A DNA stretch of 35,221 bases, from contig CAYJGT010000008.1 of the NCBI GenBank assembly GCA_964370035.1, forward strand, positions 1 through 35,221, in the 5' to 3' direction. This DNA comes from CAYJHC01 sp964370035. Its GTDB lineage: Bacteria; Bacillota; Clostridia; Peptostreptococcales; Anaerovoracaceae. Of this stretch, positions 24,232 to 33,350 are shown in pieces. The notes beneath the pieces were generated by a model, which saw nothing but the letters and a program-made list of their open reading frames with translations, searched no databases and was not told the DNA's origin. The translations under genes were made by a program, and so were the position numbers. The number at the start of each line of letters is the position of its first letter. Position 1 is the stretch's first letter.

Positions 24232-25905
24232 CTAGTCTTGTTTTTTTATTACCATCTTCAGTTCTTTCCTATAAATAAACAAGCAAACGCCATAGGCTAA
24301 CATAGATAGGAATATGATAAGTAAAGTTGCAAGAGTAGAGTTTATTTCCTGCGAGTTTAAAAATACTTTACTGCACATGCCAATTAAAAAAACTACAACG
24401 CTACCCTTAATTGCAATATGCGAACTTTTCACATATAGCTGCCATAAGTCAAAGTTTTCTTTTCTTTTCAGAGCCCAGCTCAAGAGTATAAATGAAGTTG
24501 TTAACCCTATCAAAGTACTAACCGGGCTAGCTATAATTCCAAAAGTTTCTTCCCTGGTTAAGAAGTATGCCACTATTATCTTTGCGGCTATTCCAAGTGT
24601 TACTGAGTAAACCGACTCTTTAATCCTACCTAACCCTTGAAGTATACCAATAGAAGTAAGTACAAATGCTAGAACAAGCACACTAATTCCAAAAATCACA
24701 ACAACTAGATTAGGTATTGTTATTTCATTTTGTTGACTTGGATAAAGAAGGTATAAAATATCTATGCCTAAAATTGCTATTCCTATTGCTGCTGGGAACC
24801 CTACAACTGCACTTAATGTTATTGCAACACTAGCTTTTTCTTTTATTAATCCGTTGTGCAAATTACTTTTCCCCAATTCCATTTTTTCTTCTGTTAGGCG
24901 GGTAAGGCTAGGAACTAGTCCTATGGCAACAGAAGCAACTATTATATACGGTAAATTTAAAATAGGATAAACAAGGCCTGTAATCTGTCCGTATTCGCTT
25001 ATTGCCACTGCATTGGAAACTCCCGAATCTACTAAACCATTTACAATAATAAATACTTCAACTAAAGCAAATATTTGAAAAATAGCTGCACCTAAAGTAA
25101 TTCCAATTGTAACTTTTAGTAGCCTTCCTATTTGGGACTTATCGGAAGCCCCTTTATCTAAAGAAAAAGAAGTAAATTTTTCTTTTTCCACATTAATATT
25201 ATCATTGACATTCCCATTATTGTTTAAATCATTATTACTTTGTTTTATATCTGCTAAACTATTATTATTGCTGCCCTTCAGGTAGAAATATACCATTATT
25301 AGAGATCCCACCAACACTCCAATTGAACTTCCTAGAGTCGCGCCAAAAGCCCCGATTGCTTCACTGGAAAAGCAATCATAGGTAATCCACCCTCCAATGA
25401 AGCCTATTGCCAAAATCAATCCTAAAACAACTCTAATTAATTGCTCCCCGATTTGAGATAAACTAGTGGGAAGCATATTCTCTTCCCCTTGGAAATATCC
25501 TCTCATTACTGCAGTTACAGACAAAAAGACTATTGCAGGTGCTATTGCCATTAATGTAATTTTTGATTCTTCAATTCCAATTATTTTGCCGATTTCCTCA
25601 GAAAAGAAAAAAAGTATCGCCGCCAAAAAAACAGCTAGCCCTACCATGATTTTAAATAATGCTGGAAACACTTTTTTCTCTGAAATCATTAATTGGGAAA
25701 TTGCCACTGGAAGGCCAATGGTGGCAAAGGTAACAAAAACCGAATATATGCTGTAAGCTGGTTGATATACAGCCATTCCGTAGGCACCAATAATATTTGC
25801 TAGTGGTATACGAAAAAAAGCACCAAGAATTTTCACAATAATACCCGCCGCTGCTAACATCGCAATTCCCGTTATAAACTTCTTTTTTTGTTGGAATTTT
25901 ACCAC
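24232..25905 (-). CDS. SpoVB/MurJ-like polysaccharide flippase (MOP superfamily)
   Basis: 557 residues with about 14 predicted membrane helices. The start (FITGIAMLAAAGIIVKILGAFFRIPLANIIG) is the PST/SpoVB-type signature, where family members move lipid-linked sugars across the membrane; in spore formers SpoVB acts in cortex synthesis. Between helices, around residues 210-250, there is an Asn-rich hydrophilic loop not usual in the family. The GTG start overlaps the mfd stop (TAGTG), so it is coupled to mfd. The mfd-spoVB order matches Bacillus, which supports the SpoVB-like call, but MurJ-type activity cannot be excluded. Confidence 0.85.
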   Translation of the reverse strand: MVKFQQKKKFITGIAMLAAAGIIVKILGAFFRIPLANIIGAYGMAVYQPAYSIYSVFVTFATIGLPVAISQLMISEKKVFPALFKIMVGLAVFLAAILFFFSEEIGKIIGIEESKITLMAIAPAIVFLSVTAVMRGYFQGEENMLPTSLSQIGEQLIRVVLGLILAIGFIGGWITYDCFSSEAIGAFGATLGSSIGVLVGSLIMVYFYLKGSNNNSLADIKQSNNDLNNNGNVNDNINVEKEKFTSFSLDKGASDKSQIGRLLKVTIGITLGAAIFQIFALVEVFIIVNGLVDSGVSNAVAISEYGQITGLVYPILNLPYIIVASVAIGLVPSLTRLTEEKMELGKSNLHNGLIKEKASVAITLSAVVGFPAAIGIAILGIDILYLLYPSQQNEITIPNLVVVIFGISVLVLAFVLTSIGILQGLGRIKESVYSVTLGIAAKIIVAYFLTREETFGIIASPVSTLIGLTTSFILLSWALKRKENFDLWQLYVKSSHIAIKGSVVVFLIGMCSKVFLNSQEINSTLATLLIIFLSMLAYGVCLFIYRKELKMVIKKQD

Positions 25906-28900
25906 TAAGCCTTGTTCTCCCCTTTTTCTGCCGCTTTTTGTTTTTCATATAATATATGAATTACAGAATACAGTTCTTTTAACAGTTTCCTTCCCTTATC
26001 CTTTTGTTCTTCTACAAAAACAGTCATAGAGCCTTTTCCTGTTTGCTCAAAGTACTTTATATTCACCTTTCCTTTGTTTAGAGTAATGCTTTCAACTTGT
26101 ATGTATTTTGCCATGTTTTTAATTAATCCAACTCTTAATAGGTTTTCTACTTCAAAAGGCAGTTTACCAAACATGTCACTAATTTCTTGTTCCAATTTTT
26201 TCAATTCATGCAGATCCTTAACAGCCACTATCCTTTTATATATCTCAATCCTTTGGGTTTCACTTTCCACAAAAGTTATTGGAATGTATGCCGTAACATC
26301 AATGTCCAACTTTGTTTCTTCATTGAATTTAGCAACAACCTGTATCCCTTGTCCTTCAAGCTCTAGTTCATTCACCACTTCTTCTACTAATTTACAATAA
26401 AGGTCATAGCCAATATTGATCATATGTCCATGCTGCTCTCCACCAAGTATATTCCCGGAGCCTCTAATTTCAAGATCCCTCATAGCAATCTTGAATCCTG
26501 CTCCAAATTGAGTGAACTCCTTAATTGTACTTAGCCTTTTTGCTGCGACTTCTGTTAATATTTTTTCTTTTTTATGCATGAGATAAGCATATGCCATTCT
26601 ATTACTTCTGCCAACTCTTCCCCTAATTTGGTAAAGCTGTGCTAATCCAAATTTATCTGCATCTATCACAATTAAAGTATTTACATTAGGAATATCAATT
26701 CCCGACTCAATTATAGTAGTAGCTATTAAAACATTGGTTTTACCCTCAGTAAAATCAATCATTACTTCTTCTAAAACATCTTCTTTCATTCTTCCATGTC
26801 CAACAGCTACCTGTGCTTCGGGGACAAGCTTAGTTATATCTGTTGCCAACTTTTGAATTCCTTGAATTTTATTTGTCACAATATAGGTTTGTCCACCTCT
26901 TTCAAGTTCTCTCTTGATTGCCTCTTTTATGAGAAGTTGATCTTCTTCAAGAACATAGGTTTGAATAGGAATTCTTTCTTCAGGCGGCTCTTCTATAAGG
27001 CTAAGAGCTTTAATTCCTACTAATGACATATGAAGAGTCCTCGGTATTGGAGTGGCTGTTAATGCTAGCATATCTACGCCTATTTTTAGCGCTTTTATTT
27101 TCTCTTTTGCTGCAACTCCAAATTTTTGTTCTTCATCTACGACTAGTAATCCAATATCTTTAAATTTCACATCCTTAGAAAGGAGCCTATGAGTTCCAAT
27201 TACTATATCTACTTCTCCAGTTTCTAATTTTTTAATTATTTCTGTTTGCTCTTTTGCTGTTTTAAATCTAGAAAGCATTTCAATGTTTACAGGAAAATCC
27301 GAAAATCTTTCTTTTAACTTTAAATAATGTTGATTTACCAATATAGTAGTCGGCCCAAGAATAGCCGCTTGCTTCCCTTCAGCAATACACTTGAATATTG
27401 CTCTTGAAGCAACTTCTGTCTTGCCATATCCAACATCACCACAAAGTAACCTATCCATAGGTTCTGATTTTTCCATATCTTCTTTGATTTCTTCAATACA
27501 TCGCAGCTGGTCATCAGTTTCGATGTAGGGAAATTTGTCATCAAAATCCGCCTGCCAAGGGCCATCTTTTGCAAATGCATATCCCCCTTCAGCTTTTCTC
27601 TTTGCAGTAAGTGCTAATAATTCTTTAGCCATATCTTTTATTGCTTTTTTGGTTCGTTTCTTTACATTTTCCCATTCAGGGCTACCTAGCCTGGTCAGTT
27701 TAGGATTTTCTGAGCCAGTATATTTTTGGACTAAATCAATTTGATCCATGGGAACATAAAGAACATCTTCTCCACCGTATTTTATTTTTAGAAGCTCACG
27801 CTCTTTACCTTTTACAGTTATTGTACTATTCCCTAGAAACCTTCCTATGCCATACTTTTCATGAACTACAATGTCATCTTTTTCAATTTCAGAGAAAATG
27901 TCCCTTGAAGATTTTCTTTCAGATAACTGTACTTTTTTCTTGTGTTTCCTATAACCAAAAATATCCTTATCTGTCATATAACAAAGCTTTTCATGAACAA
28001 GAACCATTCCCGTCGTTAGTTCTCCTATTACTACTGCTATATTACCTTTAATATCTTCATCTAATATAAAGTCTCTTAATGTTTGTGCTCTTCCTTCAGT
28101 TTCAGCTACAAGGTAAATTTCGTACCCCTCTTTCAGATAATTTTCTGCTTCTCTTTTAAGGCTCTTAAGGTCTCCATTAAAACTAACCCCCTGATAGCAA
28201 GTTATATTCTCTAATTTGCCATAGGTCTCTATACCCTCTATTGTATCTGCAAAGGCTGTAAGTACATATACTGAATTTTCTTGATAAATTTTAATATATT
28301 CATCTGTAAAGGTAAACTTTTTTATATCTTCTTTAGTTACCTTTTCATTTTTAAGATAAATGGGAAAATCATCCTTAATTTCTTCTTCTCGAAGCCTAAT
28401 CCTCTGGTATGCTCTTGATGGGTCATCAATAATAATTAATCCTTCCTTGAAATATTTCCAAAAAGGAATGAGCCCTTCCCCGCTAATTCTTCTATCTTCT
28501 CTCGCTTGAGTGATTTGAGCATTTTCAATATTTTCTTCCGAAAACTGACTTTCAATATTGAAATATCTTATTTTTTCTACTTCTTCCCCAAAAAGGTCTA
28601 AACGAATAGGTCTTTCACAACTAATAGGGAATACATCAATTACACTGCCCCTTATTGCAAACTGACCTTTTGAATAAACATAGTTTTCTCTTTCATAACC
28701 TAAGGCAAATAGCTTTTCTCCAAATTCCTTATAATCAATTGTTCCACCAATTTTCACTTCAAGATTTTTTTTTGAAACCTCATTTAAAGACTCGACTTTT
28801 TTGGCCGCCCCTAAAGCTTCAATTACAATTACTTTGTCGGCATCTTCTTTAATCGCATTAATTGCCTTTTCTCGTTCAACTTGACCATCTATATTTTCTG

Positions 28901-29105
28901 CTTCATATGATGCAAGTTGATGACCTTGATCATTCATAAGGATAATTTCTTTATCCACAAAAAAAGCAAGATCATCTGCCATTGCCTTCGCCGTCTCAAA
29001 GGTGGGCGAAACAACAAGACAGATGCCTTCTTTTTCATTAATAATATTTGCTGCTATTTTGGCGGATCTACTTTCTGAAACGCCTGTATATCGGATTACT
29101 CCCAT
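25905..29105 (-). CDS. mfd: Transcription-repair coupling factor
   Basis: Removes RNA polymerase stalled at DNA lesions and recruits UvrA. It has 1066 residues; most homologues have about 1130-1180. UvrB-like domains fill the N-terminal third. The RNA-polymerase interaction domain (DIVVHEKYGIGRFLG) is near residue 415. The helicase motor has Walker A GDVGYGKTEVA and the DEEQ box VVDEEQKFGV, then TATPIPRT and the RGRVGRS motif. The C-terminal D7 domain is present. The first 30 or more residues of the usual N-terminus are missing. Upstream of the ATG lies a stretch that may be a decayed remnant of it. Confidence 0.95.
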   Translation of the reverse strand: MGVIRYTGVSESRSAKIAANIINEKEGICLVVSPTFETAKAMADDLAFFVDKEIILMNDQGHQLASYEAENIDGQVEREKAINAIKEDADKVIVIEALGAAKKVESLNEVSKKNLEVKIGGTIDYKEFGEKLFALGYERENYVYSKGQFAIRGSVIDVFPISCERPIRLDLFGEEVEKIRYFNIESQFSEENIENAQITQAREDRRISGEGLIPFWKYFKEGLIIIDDPSRAYQRIRLREEEIKDDFPIYLKNEKVTKEDIKKFTFTDEYIKIYQENSVYVLTAFADTIEGIETYGKLENITCYQGVSFNGDLKSLKREAENYLKEGYEIYLVAETEGRAQTLRDFILDEDIKGNIAVVIGELTTGMVLVHEKLCYMTDKDIFGYRKHKKKVQLSERKSSRDIFSEIEKDDIVVHEKYGIGRFLGNSTITVKGKERELLKIKYGGEDVLYVPMDQIDLVQKYTGSENPKLTRLGSPEWENVKKRTKKAIKDMAKELLALTAKRKAEGGYAFAKDGPWQADFDDKFPYIETDDQLRCIEEIKEDMEKSEPMDRLLCGDVGYGKTEVASRAIFKCIAEGKQAAILGPTTILVNQHYLKLKERFSDFPVNIEMLSRFKTAKEQTEIIKKLETGEVDIVIGTHRLLSKDVKFKDIGLLVVDEEQKFGVAAKEKIKALKIGVDMLALTATPIPRTLHMSLVGIKALSLIEEPPEERIPIQTYVLEEDQLLIKEAIKRELERGGQTYIVTNKIQGIQKLATDITKLVPEAQVAVGHGRMKEDVLEEVMIDFTEGKTNVLIATTIIESGIDIPNVNTLIVIDADKFGLAQLYQIRGRVGRSNRMAYAYLMHKKEKILTEVAAKRLSTIKEFTQFGAGFKIAMRDLEIRGSGNILGGEQHGHMINIGYDLYCKLVEEVVNELELEGQGIQVVAKFNEETKLDIDVTAYIPITFVESETQRIEIYKRIVAVKDLHELKKLEQEISDMFGKLPFEVENLLRVGLIKNMAKYIQVESITLNKGKVNIKYFEQTGKGSMTVFVEEQKDKGRKLLKELYSVIHILYEKQKAAEKGENKA

Positions 29106-29107
29106 TT

Positions 29108-29220
29108 TATTTGCTCTTCATTCTCTGCTAATTAGGTTAACTCTTTACTTGTAGTTTGTTTTAGTTTTTCTATGTATACTCCAGCTTTAAATAGCTTCTT
29201 CAGAATTCCCCTGCTAGTAA
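29108..29220 (-). pseudogene. Possible decayed 5' extension of mfd
   Basis: In a frame shifted by one from mfd, the sequence before its ATG reads ILKKLFKAGVYIEKLKQ, then TTSKELT, a stop, and LAENEEQIK directly ahead of the mfd start. The amphipathic, Lys/Glu-rich pattern resembles the segment that precedes the TGxSES-type motif in clostridial Mfd. At least one stop and one frameshift would be needed. It may be chance. Confidence 0.25.
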
Positions 29221-29313
29221 TTCTTCGCTACATTTTTTCATTTATCATTTTGTACTATAAAAACATATCTTAACATATATACTATTTACAGTTTAATATT
29301 TTCTTCTTTCAAT

Positions 29314-29931
29314 TTAATACTTTCCGTTATATTTGTTCATGGAAGAATTAACATCCCCATTTATTATCTCAATTGCTGCATTCGCACCGCTTGTGATAAA
29401 ACTCTCTATTTCCTTTAATTCCTTTTTCGAAAATTTGCTTAGCACATAACTATGTAAAGGTATAACTGGGTCTCGGCCTATACCCATTCTCACTCGAGGA
29501 AATTCTTGTTCTCCTAAAGCTCCAATAATTGACTTCATCCCATTATGAGTGCCTGCGCTACCCTTTTCTCTGATTCTCAATTCTTTATATTCAATATCAA
29601 TATCATCATATATTACGATTAAGTTTTCTATAGGTATTTTATAAAAATTAATCAACGATACTACAGACTTTCCACTTAAATTCATGAAGGTTTGTGGCTT
29701 TACTAAAACTATTTTATTGGTTCCTATTCTTCCTTCTCCTATTAGTGCATGATGCTTAATTTTTGTAACAGATATGTTAAGTTCTTTTGACAAACAATCT
29801 ATAATCATAAAACCAATATTATGCCTTGTGAAATCATATTTTGCACCTGGGTTTCCTAACCCTACGACTATATATGTATTTTCCCTTGCTGTGTCATTTT
29901 TATTCTTTTTCCACCACATATCTGATTTCAA
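29314..29931 (-). CDS. pth: Peptidyl-tRNA hydrolase
   Basis: Recycles peptidyl-tRNAs released by ribosomes. The core, from YIVVGLGNPGAKYDFTRHNIG, is standard: catalytic His in TRHNIG, Asn in PQTFMNLSG and Asp in IYDDIDI, and HNGMKSI near the middle. The first 18 residues are an extra charged stretch. The listed start is a TTG only three bases from AAGGAG; an ATG four codons inside (29919) is 15 bases from it, so neither is ideal and the N-terminus is uncertain. It is downstream of prs as in Bacillus. Confidence 0.95.
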   Translation of the reverse strand: MKSDMWWKKNKNDTARENTYIVVGLGNPGAKYDFTRHNIGFMIIDCLSKELNISVTKIKHHALIGEGRIGTNKIVLVKPQTFMNLSGKSVVSLINFYKIPIENLIVIYDDIDIEYKELRIREKGSAGTHNGMKSIIGALGEQEFPRVRMGIGRDPVIPLHSYVLSKFSKKELKEIESFITSGANAAIEIINGDVNSSMNKYNGKY

Positions 29932-30112
29932 TTACTCCTTTTTAAAATAGTCACTAGCATGATTTATATTGACACTCTTTATTCCTCTTCATCATAATTT
30001 TTCATACTAAATCCTAATAATAGCCTCTGCTTAATGCAGGGCAATATAAATAGCTTACCTACTTTTCATACTAGTCGAATTAGCAAATTCATCCTAATAT
30101 CTATATTTTATA

Positions 30113-31063
30113 CTATGTGAACAACTTACTAACTGATTCATTATTATGAATTCTAGTCATTGCTTCTGCAAATAAAGGAGCAACTGAAAGAATTTTCATG
30201 TTAGGAAGCATTTTTTCTTTCGGAATAGGGATAGTATTGGTAACAATTATCTCCTTCAAGTTTGTATTAGCTAGCCTTTCGTATGCAGGGCCTGAAAACA
30301 CTGGATGTGTTGAGCAAACGGATACAGATGTAGCACCTAATTTCAATAGAGCTTCTGCCGCATTACAAATAGTGCCAGCTGTATCTATCATATCATCTAC
30401 TAATATACATTCTTTCCCTTCAATATCTCCTATAATATTCATTATTTCACTTTTATTTGGCTCTGGTCTTCTTTTATCTACAATAGCAATAGGTGCATTT
30501 AAAGGCTCTGCCATAATTCGCGCTCTTCCTGCACTACCATGGTCTGGGGATACTATTACCATATTATCAATATTTTTCTTTTTATAATAATCAACTAGAA
30601 TAGGTGCTCCCATTAGGTGATCAACTGGAATGTCAAAATAACCTTGAATTTGTGCCGCATGAAGATCCATAGTAATTATTCTATCTGCTCCAGCAGCTAC
30701 TAACATATCCGCCACCAGCTTAGCTGTGATGGGATCTCTAGCCTTTGCTTTCCTATCCTGTCTTGCATACCCATAATAAGGCATTACCACATTTATTCTT
30801 CCAACTGAAGCTCTCTTCATCGCATCAATCATAATTAAGACTTCCATTAAATTGTCATTAACCGGCGTAGAAGTAGATTGAATTATAAAAGCATCTATTC
30901 CTCTTACGGTTTCTTTAATATGAACTGAAATTTCACCATCGCTAAAGGTAGAGACTTTACTTTCTGCTACTGGTTTTCCCATAAGTTCAGCTATTTCTTC
31001 TGCTAGTCTTGGAACTGAATTTCCTGCAAAAATTTTATACTCATAAAAATTATTTGTTTTCAT
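30113..31063 (-). CDS. prs: Ribose-phosphate pyrophosphokinase
   Basis: Makes PRPP, the precursor of purines, pyrimidines, His and Trp. It has 316 residues, a class I enzyme. FAGNSVPRLAEEIAE opens it; the catalytic flexible loop is YARQDRKAKARDPITAK; the metal and ribose-phosphate motif is ITMDLHAAQIQGYF; the PRPP loop is CILVDDMIDTAGT (about residues 215-227). The start lies inside the end of the glmU-like gene (14-base overlap), so they are coupled. Confidence 0.97.
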   Translation of the reverse strand: MKTNNFYEYKIFAGNSVPRLAEEIAELMGKPVAESKVSTFSDGEISVHIKETVRGIDAFIIQSTSTPVNDNLMEVLIMIDAMKRASVGRINVVMPYYGYARQDRKAKARDPITAKLVADMLVAAGADRIITMDLHAAQIQGYFDIPVDHLMGAPILVDYYKKKNIDNMVIVSPDHGSAGRARIMAEPLNAPIAIVDKRRPEPNKSEIMNIIGDIEGKECILVDDMIDTAGTICNAAEALLKLGATSVSVCSTHPVFSGPAYERLANTNLKEIIVTNTIPIPKEKMLPNMKILSVAPLFAEAMTRIHNNESVSKLFT

Positions 31064-31787
31064 TTTTTCTTTCCTTCCTTTTCTTTATAATTCTATCTAC
31101 CCATCCTTCAATTAATTTCCCTTTTTCTCTAGCTACAAATAAAGCTCCTTCTGGTACATTCTGTGTCACTGTACTTCCTGCTGCAACATAACCTTCTTTT
31201 CCTACTGTTACTGGTGATACTAAGTTTACATTGCAACCAATAAATGCACCGTCTTCAATCATTGAACGATGCTTGTTAACCCCATCATAATTAACGAAAA
31301 CAACACCACAACCTAGATTTACATCTTTTCCGATATCAGAGTCTCCTATGTAAGTTAGGTGAGAGGCTTTGCTTCCATCTCCTATAACAGAATTTTTAAC
31401 TTCTACAAAATCACCAATTTTACAGTTATTTCCAATATCGCTTTTAGGCCTTAGATATGCAAATGGTCCAACAGAAGTTCCGTCTCCGACCTTGCTATCC
31501 TCAAGGACTGAATTTTTTATATTTACACTATTCCCTATTTGAGAGTTATTAATTTGAGAATTTGCACCAATAATCGAATTTTCACCAATTACTGTATTTC
31601 CTTCAATTATAACATTCGGATATATTTTTGTGCCCTTCCCTATCTTAACATTCTCATCAATGTATGCAGTTCTAATATCTACAAACTCAACGCCACTTTC
31701 TGCATACTTTAAATTCAATTCTGCTCTTTTCCCTATTTTTTCAAGTTCCAAAATTTCTACTGTGTTTTCTGGACTATTATTCTTCAT
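31050..31787 (-). CDS. Stand-alone GlmU C-terminal acetyltransferase domain
   Basis: 245 residues, equal to the C-terminal half of GlmU. The N-terminal uridylyltransferase (LRAGKGTRM type) is absent, and only 68 bases separate it from murC, so no hidden domain fits. The left-handed beta-helix repeats start near residue 45 (IDENVKIGKGTKIYPNVIIE). Acetyltransferase residues are conserved: Arg in AYLRPKS, Lys in VEVKNS, His and Tyr in KASHLTYIGD, Asn in NYDGVNK, and GCNVNLVSPVTVG. It should acetylate glucosamine-1-phosphate with acetyl-CoA; a separate uridylyltransferase would then finish UDP-GlcNAc. A longer GTG start (31826) is possible; the ATG chosen follows GAGGGG. Confidence 0.88.
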   Translation of the reverse strand: MKNNSPENTVEILELEKIGKRAELNLKYAESGVEFVDIRTAYIDENVKIGKGTKIYPNVIIEGNTVIGENSIIGANSQINNSQIGNSVNIKNSVLEDSKVGDGTSVGPFAYLRPKSDIGNNCKIGDFVEVKNSVIGDGSKASHLTYIGDSDIGKDVNLGCGVVFVNYDGVNKHRSMIEDGAFIGCNVNLVSPVTVGKEGYVAAGSTVTQNVPEGALFVAREKGKLIEGWVDRIIKKRKERKNENK

Positions 31788-31855
31788 TTTCCCCTCATAT
31801 TCTAATCCTAATTTAAGTAACAACACCTTTATATTTTATAATTATTCAAGCAGTT

Positions 31856-33238
31856 TTAGTTTTTTTCTAGAATCATCTCTCCTACCTTGAAAATATCACC
31901 TGCCCCCATTGTTAATACTAAGTCTCCTTTTTCACCATTTTGGTAAACATGATTTGCTATTTCTTCAAATGTTTCAAAGTGCCATATCCCTTTGTCTGGA
32001 AAACGCTTTTTAACCGCCTTCATTAGCTGTTCTGAGGTCACTCCATATATATTTTTTTCCCTTGCTGCATATATGTCTGCAAAAACAATATTATCCGCGT
32101 CTTCAAAAGATTCTGGAAAAGCATCAAATAAGGCTAACGTTCGTGTATATGTATGAGGTTGGAATAGGCACCAACTTTCATTATGAGCCATATTTTTAAT
32201 TGCAGAAAGAGTTGATTTAATCTCAGTAGGATGATGCGCATAATCATCAATTACTGTTAACCCATTTTTTGTTACTCCCTGAACATCAAAACGCCTTTCT
32301 ATCCCAGTGTACGATTCAAGCGTATTTTTAATATAACTAATATCTACTCCTAAAGTATGACAACATGCTGCAGCTGCTAATGCATTCAATATATTAAACT
32401 CACCTGGAACACTAAGCTCAATCGAGCATAATTTTTCAGTTGCATAAAAAATGTCGAATTTAGGCATCCCGCTATGATTAAAACTAATATTTTTAGCCCA
32501 ATAGTCGCAATTATTATTTAGTCCAAAAGTAACAAGGTTGTTCGCTTTTTTCATTACTCGATTTACAAAAGGGTTTGCTTCATAGGCAATAAGAAGGCCG
32601 TCTTTTTTTGGCAAAATTTCCACAAAGGCATCAAATGAATCTGTTATATGATCTATGTCTTTGAAGTAATCTAAATGATCCGAATCAATGTTTAATATTA
32701 TTTCTACATTTGGACAAAGACTTAAAAAGCTGTCCATATATTCGCACGCTTCAGTAACAAAATAATCGCCATTTCCTACTTTCATATTTCCATTGATTTC
32801 AGCTAGGTTCCCTCCAACTAAAATGGTAGGGTTTTTTCCACTGTTTTCTAAAATTAAGGAAACCATTGATGTAGTGCTTGTTTTTCCATGAGTCCCAGCT
32901 ACCGCAATACTAATTTTTTCATCCTTCATCAGCTCCCCTAGCATTTCGGACCTACTTAAGGTCTTAATATTATTCTTTGAAGCATACAGCAACTCAGGGT
33001 TTTCTAAAGATGCTGCCGCTGTGTAAATAACTAACTGGGCATTTTTTACATGTAATGCCTCATGTCCACTTTGAATCACAGCCCCTTTTTTTTCTAACTC
33101 TTTGGTTTTTAAGCTTTCATTCATATCTGAGCCAGATATTTTATACCCTCTACTTAATAGTACTTCTGCAATAGCTGACATTCCAATTCCACCGATTCCA
33201 ACGCAGTGTACAAACTTACTCTTATCTATTTCAAACAT
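31856..33238 (-). CDS. murC: UDP-N-acetylmuramate-L-alanine ligase
   Basis: Adds the first amino acid of the peptidoglycan stem. It has 460 residues from the ATG at 33238, which GGAGG precedes by five bases; the open frame runs 49 codons further upstream without a ribosome site and across the promoter. The N-terminal nucleotide motif is HCVGIGGIGMSAIAEVL; the ATP loop is VAGTHGKTSTT (about residue 113); the C-terminal domain has IDDYAHHPTEI, FQPHTYTRT and TMGAGDI. It is the first gene of the minus-strand murC-glmU-prs-pth-mfd run and is divergent from purR. Confidence 0.97.
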   Translation of the reverse strand: MFEIDKSKFVHCVGIGGIGMSAIAEVLLSRGYKISGSDMNESLKTKELEKKGAVIQSGHEALHVKNAQLVIYTAAASLENPELLYASKNNIKTLSRSEMLGELMKDEKISIAVAGTHGKTSTTSMVSLILENSGKNPTILVGGNLAEINGNMKVGNGDYFVTEACEYMDSFLSLCPNVEIILNIDSDHLDYFKDIDHITDSFDAFVEILPKKDGLLIAYEANPFVNRVMKKANNLVTFGLNNNCDYWAKNISFNHSGMPKFDIFYATEKLCSIELSVPGEFNILNALAAAACCHTLGVDISYIKNTLESYTGIERRFDVQGVTKNGLTVIDDYAHHPTEIKSTLSAIKNMAHNESWCLFQPHTYTRTLALFDAFPESFEDADNIVFADIYAAREKNIYGVTSEQLMKAVKKRFPDKGIWHFETFEEIANHVYQNGEKGDLVLTMGAGDIFKVGEMILEKN

Positions 33239-33262
33239 ATTTACCTCCATAAATCCTTTGAA

Positions 33263-33291
33263 ATTATACCATAAATTTTGAAATTTGACAA
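33263..33291 (-). promoter_or_regulatory. murC promoter
   Basis: On the minus strand TTGTCA (33286-33291), 17-base spacer, TATAAT (33263-33268), with the murC ATG at 33238. Its -35 overlaps the -35 of the purR promoter on the other strand. Confidence 0.75.
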
Positions 33292-33313
33292 AAGTAATTA
33301 AATAGAATATCAT
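33285..33313 (+). promoter_or_regulatory. purR promoter
   Basis: On the plus strand TTGACA (33285-33290), 17-base spacer, TATCAT (33308-33313), with the purR TTG start at 33351. It shares its -35 bases with the murC promoter. No clear PurBox (CCGAAC core) is visible here, so autoregulation cannot be claimed. Confidence 0.65.
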
Positions 33314-33350
33314 CAGTTTATGAATTGTTTTTACAAAGGCGGTACAAAAA

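Noticed and set aside
31009..31191. Plus-strand open frames opposite prs and the GlmU-like gene
   Set aside because: They are antisense to well-conserved genes and their hydrophobic, Ser/Phe-rich translations are typical of reverse frames in AT-rich DNA.
31788..31826. Longer GTG start for the GlmU-like gene, adding 13 residues
   Set aside because: The added residues do not match GlmU, and the ATG at 31787 has a GAGGGG ribosome site; kept only as an alternative.
33239..33350. PurBox operator in the murC-purR gap
   Set aside because: No CCGAAC-type inverted cores are visible.
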